Positions 12,571-23,810 of a stretch of 64,000 nt of DNA are shown here, piece after piece. How positions within the stretch are numbered: position 1 is the stretch's first letter; each line of letters begins with the position of its first letter. This DNA comes from Morella rubra (taxonomy: Eukaryota; Streptophyta; Magnoliopsida; Fagales; Myricaceae), in the NCBI GenBank assembly GCA_003952965.2, contig CM025853.1, forward strand, positions 12,926,387 to 12,990,386, in the 5' to 3' direction. The notes under the pieces are model-generated. The model saw nothing but the letters and a program-made list of their open reading frames with translations, did no database searches and was not told the DNA's origin. Both the position numbers and the translations under genes were made by a program.

Positions 12571-14330
12571 ATGAATCAAAGTTAGTCTTTGTTTGTGCCT
12601 CCATATCTTGATGGAAGTAATTATATGTACTAGAAAGTTTGCATGAAAACCTTTTTGAAATCTCTTGGTGAACAGGTTTAGAGTTCTTGTGTTAAAGGGT
12701 GGTCGACACCCTCTTCTACTTTTAAAGGTGTTAAAACACCTAAAGATATTAACACTTGGACTATCAATGAAATCAGTGAATGTAATTGGAATAGCAAAGG
12801 TTTACATTCTATTTTTATGGTTGGGTCTGCTGATGAGTTTAAGTGAATTTCTATGTGTGAAACTTCTAAGGAAGCTTGAGAGATTTTAGAGACTACTCAT
12901 GAAGGTACCAAGACCGTTAAAAACTCGAACAACAATTGAGAAAAGTAAAGTTAGAGACTACTCATGAGTTATATGCACGGCTAAATGACATAGTTAACTC
13001 AATCTACAACCTGAGAGAAATGATACTAGAAAGTAGAGTTATTAGAAAAGTTATGAGATCTCTTCCTGAGAGATTTAGACCCAAAGTTATAGCAATTGAG
13101 GAAAGTAAAGACCTGGACATGATGAAGATTGAAGAACTAGTTAGGTCTCTGTAAACCTATGAACAGACATTGTCTTAGCTTAAGAAGAACAAGTCTATTG
13201 CCTTGAGATCCACTAAAGAAGAAGTTTGTTCTGAGTTCGATGAATCTCTAGATGATGAGAGCTTGAACATTCTAATCAAAAAATTCAAAAAAAATTTGAA
13301 ATCAAAGGATGGCCAAAGAAATTTAAATAAAGGTGTTGAAAAGAATCATGGTAGCTTTAGTGGTTATAGAAAGGAGAAAAGAAATAAGAATTTTGAGAAT
13401 GAGACCAAGAAGAGTAAGTGTTTTGAATGTCAAGGCTTTGGTCACATTTGATCAGAGTGTGCTACATACCTCAAATCCAAAGGGAAAGCCATGAATGCAT
13501 CACTAAGCGATGATGAATCCAACTCTAGCACTGATAGTGATAAATCATCTTCAGATATACAGGTTAATTATATGGCTTTTATGTCTAGTACTGATAATTA
13601 TGATTTGCAGGATATTAACTCTGAAATGGAGACATCTGAGGATGAATCTGTTGCTGAAGAAAGCTTGCAAGAGGTGTAAGCTTACTCTTTAGGGAAAGCT
13701 TACTCTTTAGGGAAAGCTTGAAACAGCATAAGGTAAATAAAAGGACCCTAGAGAAACTTCATGAGACTCAACTTGAAAGGGATAACCTCAATGCCAAGCT
13801 TGAAGAATACATTAAGTTTTATGATGACTTGAAACTGAAAAACTTGGCCTTTGAAGCTAAAGTCAAAGACTTAAGAGTGCAAACTAGAGAAATCTAATAC
13901 TCAACTTCAGCAATTCTCTAGTGGGTCCAGAAAGCTTGACCACATGTTAAGCCTGAAAGCAACACTTGGAAATAGGAAAGGTTTGGCATACAACGAGTCG
14001 AGTGGTGCATCAATTTCAAATACTGCCTTCATTCTGGTGTCATTGCCAGTCAAACAAGCATAAGTTAAAGCTCTTCAGAGAAAGGTAAGTGAAGGTAAAA
14101 AGACTAACTCTAAGTCTATGAATATTCATTCTCATATTGTTTCACCTAAAACATACACTTCACATTGGTTTGTTCCTACTTGTCATTTTTGTGGAAAAAT
14201 AGGTCACATCAGACCTAATTGTTTTAAATTAGAGCACAAGAGCACACACATAGTAACCCTTTCTGCAGCACTGAGCATACGAATCTTGTGGACCAAGTCA
14301 AGGTTCTCACTAAGCACACCATGATTATAA
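12571..14330 (+). pseudogene. copia gag remnant with two zinc knuckles
   Basis: A possible start ATG at 12571 precedes a decayed UBN2-type gag. Stops and shifts break it into frames at about 12665-12889, 12936-13154, 13203-13451, 13491-13679 and 14118-14324. Recognisable parts are THEGTKTVK, a first knuckle CFECQGFGHI whose final Cys follows an in-frame stop, a Ser/Asp/Glu-rich segment, a coiled-coil stretch, and a second knuckle CHFCGKIGHIRPNC. A short direct repeat (ACTCTTTAGGGAAAGCTT) at 13683-13718 adds to the breakage. Confidence 0.8.
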
Positions 14331-15856
14331 TGCAAAGTTGGAGAACTTGACCATAACAATCAACATTTGTCAAGAAGATTTGGATGAAAACTAATTTGTT
14401 CTTGCATGCATTAACATAGGTTGCATTTATATTTCGTTTTTAAATTAATGTTCTTGTGTGTTTGCTTATCTTGTGAGTTCATCTATTTTTTATTTCCCTG
14501 TTTTTTTAAAATAAAAATAAAAAATTGATGATTGTTGTGTGCCTTTTGTCAGCACATTTGGTCATTGGCCTGATTGACATACTTGAGATTTTCGAGCATG
14601 ATCTTTTACATACTTTCTCAATTTATGTCTGGATTATAATATGATTTGAGAGTCATGCGTATATCTCTTTTTGGTATTAGTTGACATGATTTTCAAATGT
14701 ATATTTGTCATACCCAATCACAGTGCACACTGAATATGGTTAGATGAGGCTTGACCGTATGTGTGAGTTTTGGGTATGCAACCACAAGTGAAAGAGATCA
14801 TGTTCATCAGACTGAATTGATCTTTGACTAGCTGACCTTATTCGTTGCCCCTCTCAGAGTCAAGGGCTCCAAAAGATTATCTCCACTTCAAAAGAAGTTG
14901 TTACAATTCAAAAAAAAAAAAAGCAAAAGCAAATGAGGAAAAATACCTAGGAGGAGAAAAATCAAGTAAGAAAGTTGCATTTTCAAGTCCTAGTGGCATT
15001 GGGTTTAACTTTCATTTGGTGTAATATGTCTTTCTTTTCGCTCATGGTTTCATTTGGCTAGCTTTGACCTATCACAAAATTAAGGTTTTAAGCATCTCTG
15101 ACTCTGTTTCGTATTTCTCACACGTATGCAGTTCACAATTTTTTAATTATTGATGTTAAAACTATTTAGAGACGTGTGGCGTACACTCAATGAATATTAT
15201 TTTCCATGATCATACAATGAGCTTGTATTGATTTTCCATGCTCTTGAGAATTTTGGTTATGTCTCTTAGTTCCATGATTTTTGTGCCGATTTTTGGCATT
15301 TGATCCTTTGCTCATTTCAATTATTTTTCCTAATCAAATTGGATGTTGCCTTTGTTATTCGCCTCTTCCTTAGTGCATTAGTGTCAGTCTTGGTTGATTG
15401 TGCTTTGGTTAAGCTTTTATTTTATCTAATTTGTGATATGCAATTCTTATGTCTATTTATGCTCATTTTCATGTTTGCATGCATTTTCTTTCATCATTGG
15501 GCAGTTGCATTTTGTTTCCCTCTGTCCATTCGTGATAAAAAAAAAAAGGAGGGAAGATTTGTAATGAATAACTGGTTGAGGGGGAGAATAGATTAAGGGG
15601 GAGAAAATGTTTTCTTGTTTTAGTTCATCTGCAATTGGTTTGACTTCAGTTTTATATAATTGTTTATTTTCTATGCTTTCACTTGGTCTTTGTGATTTTT
15701 TTTCAGGTAACAAATTCGAAGACTCTTGAACACGTCTTTTAGGTCATAGGGTTGATATTCATATAAATATATACTTGATTTAGTGATTGGCAAAGATCTA
15801 TCTTTTGTTTATTCTATATACGTGGGTTTTGTTACATAATTGCCAAAGGGGGAGTT
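14331..15856. other. Non-coding interior of the gag-only copia element
   Basis: No pol motif in any frame. Two further purine-rich runs (about 15575-15605, GAGGGGGAGAA types) precede the true polypurine tract. The pol genes were lost by internal deletion or were never present. Confidence 0.6.
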
Positions 15857-16653
15857 TGTTAGTGTCTTTTTGTATTGGCAAATTTTCGTGTCAAAATATG
15901 TCCCTATTGAGTTGTAATTTGTTAGGATTGTTTGGTTGAAGTGTTCAAGAGATTAAAGAAGTTTCTCAAGCAACATCCAAAGGTTAAAAAAAACTCTATC
16001 TTTCAGAGCCTTATATATGGAAAAACTTAAGGGTTCTCTCATAAGTCTCATTAAGTTGTTGGAGGCCTCCCAAAAACCCTAGAGAGGATATTCTTGAGTT
16101 CCAAGAGCTTCCATTTGATAGAGAAAAACTTCTAGAGATTTAGAACCTCAATTGACTAGTTTTCTCTTATATTCAATCACCTTTGTGAAGCCTTCAGAGT
16201 GTTAAATTTTTATTAAAGAACAAGGTTGTTCGTAGAGAATCCATAAAAAAACCTCAGAGTTCTAAGGTGAATGCCGCAGGAGCGGGTCTAACTAAGGACA
16301 CTTAGATTATTACGTTAGGGCTGTCAAAGTCAAGCAACTAGGGCTGCCTGTATCTAAATCACTACTTATAAGGATTTCTTCTTAGTGGATTTCATGTGGC
16401 TACTAGCCTGGAGTGGTTTTTCCTTCGAATGATATTTCAAAGTTTTCCACTTCGTCACCAAATCCTTGTCTCTTTGTGTGATTGAAGTTTGTTTTAATTT
16501 TCCACTGCTTATTTGTTGATTGTGTTGATTATTATGCATATCTAGGCTGAACAATTTTAGATGTGTTTTAAAATTGTTCTTGTTTGTTTAATTAGAGGAA
16601 AAACACATATTCACTCTCTCGAGGTGTTAATAGGGTCTAAACCAGATTTTTCA
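15857..16653 (+). repeat. 3' LTR of the gag-only copia element
   Basis: It starts TGTTAGTGTC right after the polypurine tract and ends TTTTTCA; its last 400 bp match the truncated 5' LTR. Confidence 0.88.
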
Positions 16654-17065
16654 CACATATCCTGCTAATTGATTGTTCAACCATGTTTAGCTGGATGTTT
16701 TAAAGTCATGGAAAGTAAGGTCTGGTCCATCTAGCAATTCTTCATTTCAACAAATGTCTCAAGTAAGAGATTTGCTTCTAATTTCGGTGTATTTATTGTA
16801 TTTAGAAACAACATATGAATGTGATTATTCGGTTGATTAGAGTCCATTATGTGCATTAAGATCATATACATATATTGTGTGAGATTATCTGTTAAATGGT
16901 TATTGATTATTACTTGTTTTACAATGTCTAATCACATTGTCATAGATTAGGTGAGATTGAACTTGGCCACATGGTGTGTTGTTGTGCTTTTTATTTTTTA
17001 TTTGAATGCATTTATACCCATACACACCGCTGCTCGTCTAGCACACTAATGACGTTCAGTCTCTC

Positions 17066-18019
17066 ATCTATCTCTTGTTGAATGAACAAAATGATGATAA
17101 GTTTGAGGATGGAAAACCAAACAACGCATTTATTTGGGATAGTGGCTGCAAACCTGAACAGTGAGGGCTAAATTTGCTTGACGGGACACCAAGTGATGAC
17201 AAAAGTAAATGCATTAAAAATTGATTACAGAGTGTTCTGCCTTCTAAAGGAGCAAACTGGTGTTGGGTGTGATTACATAAAGAATACAATCGATGCTGAT
17301 GATGCATGGTGGGCTCGCATTTTTGGGGTATGTTTACTTGTATGTATTCCAATAGAAAACTAACACTCTAAGGGGTTAACAAACCCAATACTTACTTAAC
17401 CTGAATGTTGTTCTTTTATTTTCTATCCAACTTTCAGGTTAACAAGTATTACAAGAACTTTAAAAACCATGGACTTCAAAACTATGAGGAACTCAAGCGC
17501 TCTTCAACAAGAGCTTTGCCTTTTGGGCCTTGAGGCAAGCTTTGTTCCAAAGGGCACCTACATAAGAGGAATTGGCCCAGAGGATGAGCAACCTCTGTGG
17601 CATTCCCCATAGGGAGCGATATCATGTTGTCAAAGCACATAGATTTCAGGAGTAGCGTCAAAAACACTCATGGTGGTGTTGGCTCTATGAAAACAGGCTC
17701 GGGCTCTAGAAAGCGAGGATCCACTTCGGTTATGGGTGCAAGAGCACGCTGTAATGCCTTGCTTGCCTATGAGATGGAGTACATGGAAGAGCTCAAGGAG
17801 TACATAAAAAGTAAGAGGCAAAGAAATGGTGCAGGCAGCAGCAAGGGTAATGATAGGATGTCTGAGTGCGTGATTGCACTTGAATCTTGCAAGCCAAGAT
17901 TGACACAAGCTCAGTTCTGCTTGGTTATAGCCTGCCTGAGCTCGAGTCTCGCATTGCAGAATGCTTTCCTAACTATGTCTGATGAACAAAAGAGCGAATG
18001 GGCACATGGCTGCACATGA
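17066..18019 (+). pseudogene. Myb/SANT-like accessory gene of a PIF/Harbinger transposon
   Basis: Two exons can be seen. Exon one ends at about 17327 (TTTGGG then GTATGT donor); exon two starts at 17438 after CTTTCAG. The joined frame shows the plant Myb/SANT-like (trihelix-related) signature linked to PIF/Harbinger elements: LKEQTGVG, DDAWWARI, then YKNFKNHGLQNYEEL. A Ser/Gly/Lys-rich linker and a C-terminal helical region follow, ending at 18019. Stop codons in exon one and around 17530-17590 break the frame. In active elements this protein binds DNA and helps carry the transposase to the nucleus. The transposase lies 1.7 kb downstream on the same strand, the normal pairing. Confidence 0.75.
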
Positions 18020-19690
18020 TTCCTTCCGTAGATGTGATAGCACAGATTATGTAACTAGGAGTTTGTGCTACATGTTTTTCATATTTTCTAGCATTTTATA
18101 GAACTTTGAAGTGTAACTGTTATCCTTATGTGGTGTTTGAATATTATCGTGTACTTGTGGCTTGAGGATTATTTGAAATTATGTTGTTTATAACTTTTAT
18201 TTTCTAATAGTGTGGTTTGTGGATTTTTATGGACTAATGCAATGATTAGTATAACCTGATAAATTGCCATTATTGTTCATGGTTGTATATTATAATGTTT
18301 GTTACTTTATATTTGTAGATGCATGATTCAATGTTGTATCTTGTACCTTTTGTTCCTTTTTTTACTTTTAGTGCCTTGGAGCATTACCCATCGATTAACT
18401 ATAGCAGGGTTTAAGAATCAACTTACTCATAGCTTCAGGAGGTACATTTTATCACTCTCTTTCATATATTCGCTAAACTCATTATTTTTAATGGAGCTTG
18501 TTAGGAAAAAATAGTGTTGTTCACATAAAGTAGTAGTTGTAGTTATTAGATATAGAAGGTAGAAGTAATGGCTCAAAGTTCTTGTGGATGGAAACTGCTC
18601 GAATTATACAAGTCCAAAATGATGTACCAATTGTGATGGACCATTGTGTCATGGGAGACTGATGTCACTTATATATAGCTAAGAATCTCTTTATAGCTTA
18701 TTAAAGGAAGTCTCAAATTCTAAAGAGTTCACAGCTTGTATTGGCCTAAAGAGTACCGAGGTTATGCATTATTGGGCCTTGAATTTTCTAGTGAAGCATT
18801 GGGATTAACTTAAGGGTAATCAACACGAAATGGTCAATCACTAATCAGAATACAACTGGAAGCAGGATTAGAATATTTGTTTTACAATTTATGTGAGCCA
18901 TTTTGAACAGATTGTGTCCATTATCTTCTCTTAGTTAAACATCTGCCAATTGAAAAGAGATTAGACTTCTTTTCAATGAAAAAGAATAACAAAGTTTTGG
19001 GATGCATCACAAATCTGCAGTCATGGTCATTATTTTTTTTTTTATATAAGTAAAGTCATGGTGGTTGTTGAAGAGAAACAAAATGATATCTTATAGTTTT
19101 GCAACTATAGTCAGTTTAGATGAAGCAGAAGCAATATAGTTTCCTAAGAACTATAAATGATTACAAAAAGATATGAGACCTTAGGATAGTACATGTCTAC
19201 TGAATTGCCTATTCATGATGGGTGCTTGCTTCAAACCTCAAAAGCATACTAGAATTTGTGAAAATGTAAGGGAAGAGATAAAATCTTTCATATTGGAATG
19301 CAAGGAAGCATTTTGATCTTCTACTCTTACTTTGATTGCAAGTAAAAGGACACTTAGAATGTTGTAGTTTCATTTAATAAGTGGAGGACTGGATATCTAA
19401 GAGTAAATACAAACGATGATTCCCAGTTAGATAGTAACCATAGCGATTAAATAATTCTATGTCTTCTGCTTGGATGGGTAAAAAAAAAAATGTGTAGTTT
19501 ACATTTTATTATGGTTTGTGAAAAATGTATTGGTGTTTTTCTGTAAAGATGTTGGAATTTATAACTTGAGATACTTTATTTATGTCACTATGAAAATCGT
19601 GTTGGTTGTGAATCTATTATGAATTATCTGGAGCATTTAACATTGAACACGCAACTTCTACATGTTTATTTGAAATTATCTTGCTTTTTA
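18020..19690. other. Spacer between the two Harbinger genes
   Basis: AT-rich, no supported gene. A poly-T run lies at about 19033. Probably transcript ends and promoter sequence of the Harbinger genes. Confidence 0.35.
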
Positions 19691-19694
19691 GATC

Positions 19695-21233
19695 ATGCAC
19701 CCATACATGTCCGGATACCTAGGTCATGACCATGGTGGCAGTAGCTCAAACCTGCCAAGTTCGGATCCATTCATCGTTCCACCCACATGCTATCAGGATG
19801 GGGAAAGTGACCCAACCCAACATGACAACTTGAGCTACCCATACCATGATGGGCCAAGTGAGTTGGCCTCGACTAATGCTGATTCGGAAGATGATACCAC
19901 ATACACGTTCGTGAGGTGTGGCGCAAGGATTGTTGAAAACATGATCAGAAGGAGTACACAAATAAAACCCATGTTGCCTGTTGAACTAACGGATAAGGAC
20001 TGCATCGAACAGGTCATTAACATGGAGAATGACAAAAATTGCGGATGGTTGTTCCGCATGGGCCCTGAGGCCTTTGAATTGTTAGCTTGTAAACTAGTTG
20101 ACGAAGGGGAATACATCACAACAAGAGGTGTGACCGTGGAGAAGGCCTTAGTAATGTTTTTGAAGGTCGTGGGTCATGCAACAACCCACCGTACAATTGC
20201 AGATCGACATTGCCACTCACTCCAGACAGTCAACAGTTGTGTGCATAAAGTTTTGATTACCGTAGTGAATTTGTCTACCCAGATTATACGACCCCGACAC
20301 ACTAACAATGTGGTGGATCGACACATTGAAGGGAATCCAAAATACGACCCTTGGTTTCATGTAAGGAATTTTCGTATCTCATTATATAAACATCTAGCGA
20401 AGCGTTTGTAATTGAAATTCACTTGAAGTCTAAAATCGAGTGAGTATTTAAAGCTGTTCACAATTTTTGGCATGCAAAATTGTATCAAGGCAATTGATGG
20501 CACCCACGTGAGCGTAGATGGGGTACCAAAGGACGTCAAGCATCTCTTTCGCAATAGGAAGAGGCTATTGACACAAAATGTCCTGTGTGTATATGATTTT
20601 GATATGCTATTTACGTTCGTGTACAATGGATGGGAAGGGTCTACACACGATAACCGAATACTGCAAAATGTGCTTTATAGACTAGATCTTGTTTTTCCTG
20701 TTCCACACCAAGGCAATCCAACTCTACACACTTAAAGGTTTTCTACCTTAGAAAAGTATGATGTCAAAAACCGTTAGTAACTCTCGATAAACTTGTGTTT
20801 TCAAGGTAATTCTATGTGGTAGATTCGACCTACACATGCCAAGAGGGCTTCCTCCCTCCTTACTAGGGGAAAGGTATCATTTAAGCAACTTCCAAGGTAC
20901 ACGAGCAACAAAGGGCCCAAGGGAGCTGTTCAATAAATACCATAGCTCGCTACAGAATGTGATAGAAAGAACCTTCGCAGTGCTGAAAGGAAGTTTCAAG
21001 ATATTTAAGCAGATGACCAATTATGACTTGGCCACCCAAGCATTGTTGGTCATGGCATGTTGCGTTATTCAAAATTTCATCAAATTGTACGACACAACAA
21101 ACGAACTTTTTATGCAGTATGCAGACCCAGAGAGTGCCCAAGGTCGAATAATAGGTCCAATGATGCTGGTGACAATGAACCCGAGATTGGCGATATGGAC
21201 TGCCCTCAGATGCAAGCTAGGCGGGACGAAATA
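19695..21233 (+). pseudogene. PIF/Harbinger DDE transposase
   Basis: The first frame (19695-20411) contains the N-terminal helix-turn-helix part, with FRMGPEAFELLACKL and a TTHRTIADRHCHSLQTVN segment. The catalytic core follows in shifted frames: first Asp in KAIDGTHVSVDG (about 20490), second Asp in GSTHDNRIL (about 20645), Glu in NVIERTFAVLKGSFKI (about 20960). YHSSLQNV and ACCVIQNFI are further family motifs. All three catalytic residues remain. The frame is interrupted between 20411 and 20472 (decayed intron or indels), between 20735 and 20836, and by stops in a degenerate GFLPPY block. The copy is therefore dead. Confidence 0.88.
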
Positions 21234-22559
21234 ACTGCAATGATGTGGGCTGCTAGGTAGAGAACTTAATTGCTTTATAAATTAGGATTTTATACGGATT
21301 CATAACTAAACTTGACGACAAATGGGGTGGCATATATTGACATTTGCAATATTAGTACTGAATATAACTTGCATTATTTTAATTGATTTTAGATGTAAAT
21401 TCATATGCTCTCTTTTTTAGCCATTATTGATGTTAAGAGATTAGTCCACTTTTGTATAGACTCTTTGTGCATAACTGTAATGGCAATTAAGGACTCACCA
21501 TATTCTTGTTGCAGGGGTGGTCGATTATTTATGGCCAGGATAGATCAAAATTATGGACGATGGTTCTTCCATTGCCTGTTACATGTGTTTAGTATATTTA
21601 TTTTACGAACTATTTTGTTTATTTATGTATATGTTATTACTGACTGATGTATTCATGAATTCTTAAAAATTTTGCAGGACCATCGCGGGCGGTTTATTTG
21701 GGTTGATTAGGTCAACGCACTGCGTTACGATAGTATGGGCCATGGTCGTCGTCAAACAGTTTGCCACCGAGGAATGCGAAAGTGGTTGATTTGCTTTGGA
21801 TGTTGTGGATGTGGACTTATTGTGTTTGCGGACTTATTGCGTGTAAATGTCTAGGCTTGTTTTTGTTTATTATGATCGTCATCATTGTTATTTTTCAATA
21901 GAGTACATAGGTCATTCGATATGCATATGAGCAAATGTTAGACGTTTATCCTCACTACAGTGCAATATTGACATAGGCTTTCATCGCGTTTGCTTGAAAG
22001 TGTTTGTTTATGAACATTGTCTACTATTTTGGATCCACTGGATTTTATGGATGGATAAGAAAAAATTTCACATATTATGTCAAGAAAAACAGGCAAAAAA
22101 ACAAAAGTTGTTTGAGGACAACACATTAAAGTAAAAAAGGAAATGTTTTCTGTACACAGCAGATTTTTATGTTTTCCTTAAAATCATGAATAAAAATGAT
22201 ATATATAAGTTAAGAATAAAAATAATATAGATAATTTAAGTTTAAATAATAGCTTCAGAATTTATGAACTTCATGAAATGAGAAGTTCAAAAACAAAAAA
22301 ACAAAAACAATTCAAAGGCAAAACGTGCAAAGACATTTGTAACAGGCGGAACAACAATATGAGATTTATCTTCATGGACGCTGCCAGTTTTGCACGAACA
22401 GGTTATTATTTCTTTTTTAAAATTTGAAAAAAAAAACACAACCTCATTTACACACATCCCAAAATAACAACCATCAATTAATATACTTCCAAAATTTTCA
22501 ACATTTATCCAAAATACACTTCAAAATTTTATCACTTTTTAACCAACTCTAATACCACC
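21234..22559. other. Non-coding tail, probable 3' part of the Harbinger element
   Basis: No supported gene; only short chance frames. AT-rich sequence leads to the MULE target site at 22,560. The same DNA resumes at 30,881 on the far side of the MULE. Confidence 0.4.
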
Positions 22560-22568
22560 TTTATTTTA

Positions 22569-22775
22569 GGCTAAAGTACCCTGCCAGTCCCTGGGGTATT
22601 ACCAATTTCCAGATTAGTCCCTAGGGTAATTTTTCTCCTACAGGAACCTCTGGGGTTTGGAACGTTTCCCACATTGATCCTCTATTAGATAAAATAACGG
22701 ATTTTGCCTACGTGGCTGATGGCAAACACGTCAGAACCACTTCAGCAGCGACACATGTCATTTTTTGCCACCTTA
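22569..22775 (+). repeat. Left terminal inverted repeat of the MULE
   Basis: Starts GGCTAAAGTACCC and contains AACGTTTCCCACATTGATCC and ATAACGGATTTTGCC. Each is found inverted at the right end. Confidence 0.92.
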
Positions 22776-23184
22776 GTTTAAAAAAATTGACAAATAAAAT
22801 ATGTACAGCGTGTAAATGGTGACTCAATTGCCCGCCAATGAATAAGCGCATTTTCATACTTTCACGTTAACCAACGTATCTATCCAGAATGTTAACCCAT
22901 TTTCAGTGAACCCAAAATCCCCAATTTCCTAGCCCTAGTTTTCAAACCAGACAAACCTCTTTTGGCGACGATCTGTGTGTAGGCTTAGTGTGGGCAGCAT
23001 CTGATACATCTAGGCGAACATTCTCAACGATTTGAGTGTGAACACATTTTCGTGACCACTGATCTGTCAAAGTGTGGTGGAAGCTTCTGGTATGCGACAA
23101 AGGTAATAAGCTATAGTCATTCCTTTTGTCTTTTTCTTCTCAACATTATCAACTATGTGGAATCCTCCTTTATTCGGTTTGTTT

Positions 23185-23330
23185 ATTTAAAGTGGACATC
23201 AGATTTAAAGTGGACAACAGTTTATTTAAAGTGGACAACAGTTTATTTAAAGTGGACAGTAGTATATTTCATTTACTTTGTGTTTGTCTTTAATTTAAAG
23301 CGGACAGTAGTATATTTAAAGTGTATTGTG
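23185..23330. repeat. Minisatellite, about 21-bp unit
   Basis: Imperfect copies of TTAAAGTGGACAACAGTTTA recur from 23187 to about 23320. Spacing is about 17-22 bp for the first four and looser afterwards. It lies in the putative 5' intron of the MURA gene. Confidence 0.8.
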
Positions 23331-23420
23331 ATAGTGAGGAGATAAATGTTGTTGGGGGGCCACTATGTGATTGTTTGAAACTTTTCCGAAGCAAGCGGTC
23401 CCTCTTTTGTCAGTGCTTTG

Positions 23421-23796
23421 TTTATTTTCTTGTCGTTTAAGATGAATTTAAAAGATAGTCAGAGAGATAAAATAGTGCTCTCTTCTCTGCCCATATCCAG
23501 TTTGTTTGTCTGTTATTGTATAAGTGGTTAGCTTGTTTATGGTTTGCTGACGTAATCGTCCCTAAGGTTTTGAAATTCACGTTGTCAACAGTACTTAAGT
23601 CCTTGTAGTTTATTTTCTTGTCGTTTAAGATGAATTTAAAAGATGGTCAGAGAGATAAAATAGTGGCCTCTTCTCTATCCATGTTCGATTTGTTTGTCTA
23701 TTATTGTTGAAGTGGTTAGTTTGTTTATGGTTTGCTGATGTAATTGTCCCTAGGGTTTTGAAATTCATGCTGTCAACAATATTTAAGTCCCTGTAG
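23421..23796. repeat. 188-bp tandem duplication in the MURA 5' intron
   Basis: Copies 23421-23608 and 23609-23796 both begin TTTATTTTCTTGTCG. A third partial start follows at 23797. The duplicated segment ends immediately before the probable splice acceptor (TTTTCTGTAG, ending at 23810). Confidence 0.9.
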
Positions 23797-23810
23797 TTTA
23801 TTTTCTGTAG

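Larger units (their letters stand above)
12121..16653 (+). mobile_element. Gag-only copia derivative with truncated 5' LTR
   Basis: A copia-type element on plus: partial 5' LTR, tRNA-Met primer site (12529-12540), degenerate gag, about 1.5 kb without coding, polypurine tract (15843-15856, CCAAAGGGGGAGTT) and a full 3' LTR of about 797 bp. Protease, integrase, RT and RNase H are all absent, so it could only have moved with help. The 5' LTR matches the 3' LTR only from 12121 onward; its first half is missing, so no target duplication can be found. Confidence 0.85.

Noticed and set aside
15300-15596. 98-codon Leu/Phe-rich frame as a membrane protein
   Set aside because: Lies in the non-coding interior of a copia derivative; hydrophobicity reflects T-rich DNA.
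20357-20626. Minus-strand 89-codon frame opposite the Harbinger transposase
   Set aside because: Shadow of the transposase DDE region.
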